Origin: Desmodus rotundus
Lineage: Eukaryota > Chordata > Mammalia > Chiroptera > Phyllostomidae
Assembly (NCBI RefSeq): GCF_022682495.2
Contig: NC_071398.1
Span: 97,553,705-97,617,704, forward strand
Reading direction: 5' to 3'
DNA: 64,000 bases
Shown: piece after piece, positions 58,735 to 64,000 of the stretch
How the letters are laid out: each line of letters begins with the position of its first letter
Position numbering within the stretch: position 1 is the stretch's first letter
Program-made: the position numbers and the translations under genes
The notes under the pieces: model-generated
Databases searched by the model: none
Told to the model about the DNA's origin: nothing
The model's input: the letters and a program-made list of their open reading frames with translations, nothing else

Positions 58735-58935
58735 AATATTTCACGCTGTTGCCTTTATGGGCTCACTTCACCTTGGCACTGACCCTGTAAAGTAGAGAGT
58801 GGTACTCATATCTTATAATAGCTGAAGAAACCGAAGTAACTAGAGAGGATGAGCAGTAGTGAGGTATGACACATGGGGAATTCAAACCCAGAGCAAACGC
58901 AGGGACTTGTGCCCCAGGACCTGTGCCTCTAGCTG
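58735..58935 (-). repeat. MIR SINE, minus strand
   Basis: Reverse MIR order: gcactgaccctgtaaagtag, tggtactcatatcttataat, agctgaagaaaccgaagtaa and ggggaattcaaacccagagc. Confidence 0.75.
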
Positions 58936-59224
58936 ACTCCCCTGTAGAACAGTTACTTTGCTTCTCAAGGATTGCATGGAAGGGCCAAACAACAGATGCA
59001 GGTGACACATTCTGCTGGGTCCACAGAAAAAGGCCATGTATCTTAAGACATCAGGTCACGATGACACCAGAATCCCAGGCTAATGGACATCACATTGTCA
59101 TGTGTTGTTCCTTCTGTCACTTCCTTCCCACCTTCCTCAGCCTATCCAAACTTCCTTATTCTGAAAACTCAGTGCAGGAGCACCCCCTTCAGAAAAGGCT
59201 CTGACTTGCACTGCCTGGGTCAGA
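58936..59224. other. Non-coding stretch, unassigned
   Basis: No gene or repeat recognised. Confidence 0.3.
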
Positions 59225-59430
59225 CACCTTTCCTAGGGTCGCCCATAACTCACAGAGCCCTTTACACACGTCCTGTATGTATAGGCTCATTTGTCTGCTC
59301 ACAATCACTAGCCCATGGGCCCCACGAAGGCAGGGACCACGTCTGTCTGATTCATCTCTCTGCTCACAACATCTAGCACAGTACCTGGCACATGGTAGAT
59401 TGTCAATCACTGTTTATGGGCTGAGTATGG
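59225..59430 (+). repeat. L2 LINE 3' end, plus strand
   Basis: The blocks ccccacgaaggcagggacca, cgtctgtctgattcatctct and catctagcacagtacctggc, then acatggtagattgtcaatca, are a clear plus-strand L2 3' end. Confidence 0.85.
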
Positions 59431-60359
59431 AATGAAGTCCCCAGCAGAGAAAACCACACACACAAATCTGGCCAAAGATCGACTGTTTGGAGTAAAAATA
59501 TTTTGCAACTTCACCAATGTCAAAATACCTTGGTCTCTTCCAGAACTTGATTGCAAAAATACAGATGACCAAGATAATTAAATTAAAAGACAGGCCAAAG
59601 CAAACTTCGGGGGCATGTAAAAGAATAGGAAAATGAAGGCTTATGAGCATGTTTAATCTAATAAAAAGAAAACTACCACCTCACCTCACTATGATCGCAG
59701 CCAGTCATTTTGAACAGATAGTGGGAATTATAAGCTTGGTGCAGGTATGTGTCTCTGTGCGCACACATGTATGCGAACTTGTGTACACATGTGTACACAT
59801 GAGGCTATGAAATATTCGTCTATGAAATTTTGTGATTAATCATTCTGTAGACAACTGGAATTTCATGCACACTGGTATTTTTGTCCTAAGCTATTCTCCT
59901 GAAAGTCTCACACTCATAGAAATAATTTTGGCTCTTTTTTTCAACATAACGTTTTGATTACTCTGGCTCCAGCAAGTCTGGGGTTTGTCCTCTATCTGCA
60001 TGCTTTTCGAGGACAAAGCTTTCTGGACATGACAGACTCATACACGCACCTGAAACAGTTTTTGCACATTCGAAGTGTTAGACGATGTGCCAAGAAGAAG
60101 GGTACAGGAAGAGCTGTGAGAGCCCAGACCTGGCAGGGCAGCAAGTTGGGACTATTAGGGAAGTCCTCCCAGGCAGGAGACTCGGCATCCTGAGAGCCTT
60201 TGGGTAGCAGTTCAGTGAGACAGGGAACAGCGTGCCAACTCTTAGGGAGTAGGTCGGAGAAGTGGGCATGGATCACTTTTGGAAAGGATGGCAGTGTAGT
60301 AACAGAATGTAAAAACAGGGTAGCATTGGGTGACACGTGCGCCTGGGACGGTGCTAGCC
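59431..60359. other. Non-coding stretch with a short TG/CA-rich patch
   Basis: No gene recognised. 59740-59800 is rich in GTGTACACATG-type palindromic words. Frames at 59954-60193 (plus) and 59992-60336 (minus) overlap and have no domain. Confidence 0.35.
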
Positions 60360-60955
60360 CTCACAGTTTTTTAAATTATTGGCATGCAGTAAAACCGACT
60401 TTTTCCATGAACAGTTCTACCAGTGTTCACACATGCATAGGTTCACATAACCCCCACCACTGTCAGGACACAGAACTGTTTCATCCTCCTGAATAACTCT
60501 GTGGGGGACACCTCTCTGCACCCACTCCCACTCCAGGGCAACCATTTATCCGTTTTTAACTTGGGTTGTTTGTGTTTTGACTCTTGAGTTTTGAGCGTTC
60601 CTTATATATTCCGGATACAATTTTCTTTGTTAAATATGTGATTTGCAAATGTTTCCTTACAGTCTGTAGTTTGTGTTTTCATTCTCTTTACATGTCTTTT
60701 GCAAATATTTTTCATGATGAAGTCCAGTTTATCATCAATTTTTTCTTTAATGGATCATGCATTTAGTGTAAGGTCAAAGAATTTTTTCCCTAATCCCAGG
60801 GCATAAAGATTTTCTTCTGAAAGTTTTACCCTTTCCATTCAGATCTATGAAGCAATTTGAGGTCATTTTTGTGAAAGGTATGAGGCTAAAGTTCATTATT
60901 TTTCGCATATGGATGTTCAGTTATTGAAAAGACTATCCCTTCCTTCATTGAATTT
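60360..60955 (-). mobile_element. Old L1 (L1M-like) fragment, minus strand
   Basis: The plus strand shows reverse-oriented L1 words: cttgagttttgagcgttcct, tatatattccggatacaatt, atgtgatttgcaaatgtttc and tttcattctctttacatgtc. The first 200 bases (ccagtgttcacacatgcata, aacccccaccactgtcagga) are also common in old L1 3' regions. Coding capacity is lost. Confidence 0.75.
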
Positions 60956-61279
60956 TCATGGCACTTGAGTACAGCAGCCCAAGAACCAGGAGTGCCAACC
61001 TCTGAGGGCAGGAGGGGCGGGAGGTCTCAGCTCAAGCAGAGAAAGCAAACTCATCCGCCTGCCTCCTTTTTGTTTTATGTGGGCTCTCAGTGGCCCGGAG
61101 GGTGTCCACCTGCTAGGGAGGACAACCTGCCCTTCCACGTTCTCCCATGTAAGTGCTCATCTCTTCTGAAACACCGGCACCCACATAGCCAGGAATGTGC
61201 CCACCAGCTGATTGGGCGTCACACATGATTGGCCATCACACTGCAGCTTCTTCAGGTGCCAGCAGTGCTCCCGTGGCCT
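60956..61279. other. Non-coding stretch, unassigned
   Basis: No gene or repeat recognised. Confidence 0.3.
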
Positions 61280-61296
61280 TTGACACGGTTTTTTAA

Positions 61297-61321
61297 TCCA
61301 CTGAGCCACACCAGCCAGGGC
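61297..61321 (-). mobile_element. 25-base tailless SINE head with 17-base target duplication
   Basis: The minus strand reads gccctggctggtgtggctca then gtgga, the first 25 bases of the VES SINE, and nothing more of it. It is bracketed by 17-base direct repeats, ttgacacggttttttaa (61280-61296) and ttgacacagttttttaa (61322-61338), with one mismatch. The element therefore lacks its 3' body and tail. L1-driven insertions normally keep the tail and lose the 5' end. This pattern matches the tailless retropseudogene class known from mammalian tRNAs and SINEs. Confidence 0.85.
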
Positions 61322-61338
61322 TTGACACAGTTTTTTAA

Positions 61339-63059
61339 AAGCCCCAAGTTCTCACAGTTTTCAAAGTTCTCTGATGCTCTGTGGCAAAGTGAGGGGGTTG
61401 CTTTTCTTGTGTTTTCCTCTGTTTGATCCTAATGCCACTTTTTCTTGTGCTGCAAAGCTCTGTAAAAATTTTAGTAAATAGCTCTTTCAGTTTTTATGCT
61501 GTGCTTAGTTTTTGCTCTAAAGTTCAGTGGAGATTAGTTTGGCAGATAATTTCTACTGATGGACACCACACTCTATTTAGAATTTTTCTTCCTTCACAAG
61601 AAGTGAGTTTTTATCATTTGATCCAATTTATTACACCTGGATCCTTCTTCCCTGAGGATGCATTTTCTTCCTAAAGTCTCCTCACTTCCCTGCAAAGAAC
61701 ACATTGAGATCGCCCCACCCATTTCCCCAGACATTCTGGAAGATCCCAAAGTACCCATGCAAGTAGCTTTTGGGTACTTCCCATCAGTCTCAATGCATTT
61801 TCATACAGCAAAGACATGAAGGCCAGAGACATTGGAGTAACAAAGAACCCTATGGAATTCTACCTCTTTCACTTACTTTGATGGGTTTCTTAAACTCTCT
61901 AAGCCTCACTTTTTTAATGTACCATGTACGGATAAAAACTACCCCAGAGAGTCATTAAGAGTAGAAAAGGAGTTAGCATGCAAAGTTTTTAATCCTGCCC
62001 CCAAAATGCAATGCTTCCTCAAAAATGGCCATTGCTATTGATTTATTAATTATTATTATATTTTGAACATTAGGTAATACATTGAGTATATATTTGAGCA
62101 TATCAGATGAACTATGTTCAATATATCTTCTCTTTTATGAGCAAGAACACATTGTCTTGGGTAATGTTTCCATAGTTTACATGGTCTTCAACATTTGCAA
62201 TTAAATCAATTTTGAAAACAGCACTCAGGATAGCTCCAAATTGGACTGCAGGGTATGGGTCAGGAAATGAGACATAAAGAAGAAAGTTTCCTCAAAGAAA
62301 TGAATTAAAATCTGGTTAGGATTTATGCCATTCAGGGTGTATTGGAAACGATAGAGGATTAAATTTCAGCCATCCTTACTCTAAAGAAATATATGAAGCA
62401 CAAGTTAATTTGAGATGTATTTTCATTTCAAGGGATTATTTCAAAATTTTCATTATTAGCCTTCTCACCCTATTTGCTGCTGGGAAGTGAAGAACGGCCC
62501 TCGGCCCTGTTCCCCAGAATCGACTGCGGCTCTCTTTGGTAAATGCTATGACTGGCGGCTTTCCTCAAGGCAGTTTTCTTTTCTCTTTTATTCTCTGGAA
62601 GAAAACAATAAATTAAGAAACAAAATTCCCATTTTTCTCAATGGTCATCTTTAGTGACTGTAATCATTATAGAAAGATAATGTCAAAAATCAACCCAGAA
62701 AGAGTGTATCAGGTACACTTATTCTACATTGAATAAGTGAGTGAAGTGAGATAAATAGAATGCAGAGCATTGCTTATCCGGTTAAGACGAGACTGAAACA
62801 CACAGAGCAATAATAAGTTTTGTAATTAAGCACGGAAGGTGAAACAAGACCAGTCTAACAAGACGCACACATGATGTTGTGTCTCCAAAGGGGGGAGATG
62901 GAAATCCAAACGGGCAGTGGGTCAGATCGCAGCAGCCTGAAGGCACAGTGGTTCATTGGCTCCGGGCTCAGGCAACCCTGCCCCTGGGTAATGGATACGT
63001 TTCCGGTAAAGGCATCTTGCCATGTTCATGTCTGTGTGCCCAGTGCATAGGGTGGGGCT
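61339..63059. other. Non-coding stretch, unassigned
   Basis: T-rich to about 61680, then AT-rich. No gene recognised. Frames of up to 83 codons (61423-61674) have no domain. Confidence 0.3.
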
Positions 63060-63860
63060 TGGCTCCGGGGAGATGTTTCTTCCAGGTATAGTAGGCAGCC
63101 CTCAGGGTGCAGTGCTGAATGTGAGAGAGAAGTCCCAACTCTCCTGGAGCTTATGTAAGCAAAGAATGTATCAGATAGTGGTGAAAGCTATGAAGGGCCA
63201 TGTTCTTAAAAAAATAAAAACCAGAGGGGAGGAGGATGATCGGGGCACCTGCTCTGAGCAGATGCCAATGTCTCTGCTGAGACCTGAATGGCAGATGACA
63301 TCAGCCAGCTGAGGGTCTGGACAAGTGCTCCAGGTCACGTGAATGGCCATGCCATGGCCCTAGCAGGGACTGAGTTTGGTGTGGTGGTGGAGCAGAAAGA
63401 AAACCACTGTGGATTTAATATGCAGAGCAAGGAGTAATAGAAAATGGAGTTGGAGGTGGAGCAGGGGCTATGTCGCTGGGCCCTTCTATGTTGAAGGAAT
63501 AAATTATTCTAAGTGTGATAAGGCCCTGGGCATTATTAGGCAATGCCCTGATATTATTAGTAATATTTTTAAAAGATGGCTCTGGCTGCTGTGTGGAACA
63601 TGAGTGATGGGTGAGCAAAAGAGAAGGTAATCGCAGTGTTCAGAGGGAAGGCTGATGGCACTTGAATAGAGATGCCGATGTATTGGACAAATGAGTGACT
63701 AACAGGTATTGGCGCCCAGACACAGACTCAGAGATAATGACAGGATGTAGAACCTGGGTGACAGACATTTGAAGGATTCGATGAAGGCTAGAAGAGTGGG
63801 TGCCATCAGGGAGGAGGGTACATCTTGTTTGGGATATAGTAAGACGGAAGTGGTGATAAG
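63060..63860 (+). repeat. Long L2 LINE fragment, plus strand
   Basis: An ordered series of L2 words: aactctcctggagcttatgt, gtgtggtggtggagcagaaa, gttggaggtggagcaggggc, taaaagatggctctggctgc, tgtgtggaacatgagtgatg, ggtaatcgcagtgttcagag and ttgaaggattcgatgaaggc. At about 0.8 kb it is the longest L2 piece in the window. No coding frame is preserved. Confidence 0.85.
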
Positions 63861-64000
63861 ATACCTGTTTCCAGGGGTCCGTGGTTAATGCCAGACTGAA
63901 ACTAACAAAAACCAAGAAAAAAAATAGAAATGGTTGTTTATAAAGTATTCACATTTATGTGATGGTAAAATCAGAAGAGTGAAAAAGTATTAAGGGACAA

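Noticed and set aside
1..64000. CRISPR array, operon, riboswitch or bacterial or phage system
   Set aside because: No regularly spaced direct repeats other than microsatellites, no long gene-dense frames, and mammalian repeats throughout.

Overview
The window is vertebrate nuclear DNA, almost certainly from a bat. It contains tRNA-derived SINEs of the chiropteran VES type (heads reading CCTGGCTGGTGTGGC; copies near 7743, 47494 and 54388), a palindromic hAT-type MITE and a mariner-type MITE. Older mammalian repeats (MIR, L2, old L1, MLT1-like, MER5A-like) fill much of the rest. I found no confident protein-coding gene, rRNA, functional tRNA, CRISPR array or bacterial-type operon. The open frames are short and mostly fall in repeats or low-complexity DNA. 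This looks like intergenic or large-intron sequence. All repeat names come from my memory of consensus sequences, not from a search.

The dominant structure is an assembly problem. Positions 10238-24675 and 25176-39613 are the same 14,438-base sequence, separated only by a run of exactly 500 N. The offset is a constant 14,938 bases, and the only difference I noticed is one base in an A/TA run (18157 against 33095). The first copy ends at the left edge of the gap and the second begins at its right edge. This is what two overlapping contigs placed end to end without merging would look like. The likely true sequence runs 1-24675 and then continues at 39614. Every feature in the second copy should be counted once.

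Layout. 1-3400: L1 pieces, including an L1 3' end whose last stretch of ORF2 is still open. 3400-10237: MIR, L2, VES and an MLT1-like LTR with unique DNA between them. 10238-24675, repeated at 25176-39613: MIR and L2 pieces, microsatellites, a repeat-poor block near 19370-19990, an LTR-like element with three CCAAT boxes at 24-base spacing and a TATA box, and old L1. 39614-47000: unique DNA, a hAT MITE with a perfect 8-base target duplication, a pair of about 92% identical 135-base repeats, an exon-like open frame over probable L2 sequence, MER5A and L2. 47000-64000: VES copies, MIRs, a 29-base poly-C run, a mariner MITE, a 99-base exon-like segment with good splice signals, old L1, a 25-base SINE head flanked by a 17-base target duplication, and a long L2 at the right end.

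The best leads are the false duplication, the tailless SINE head at 61297-61321, the LTR promoter with phased CCAAT boxes, and the two exon-like segments. Nothing here points clearly to a new multi-gene system.
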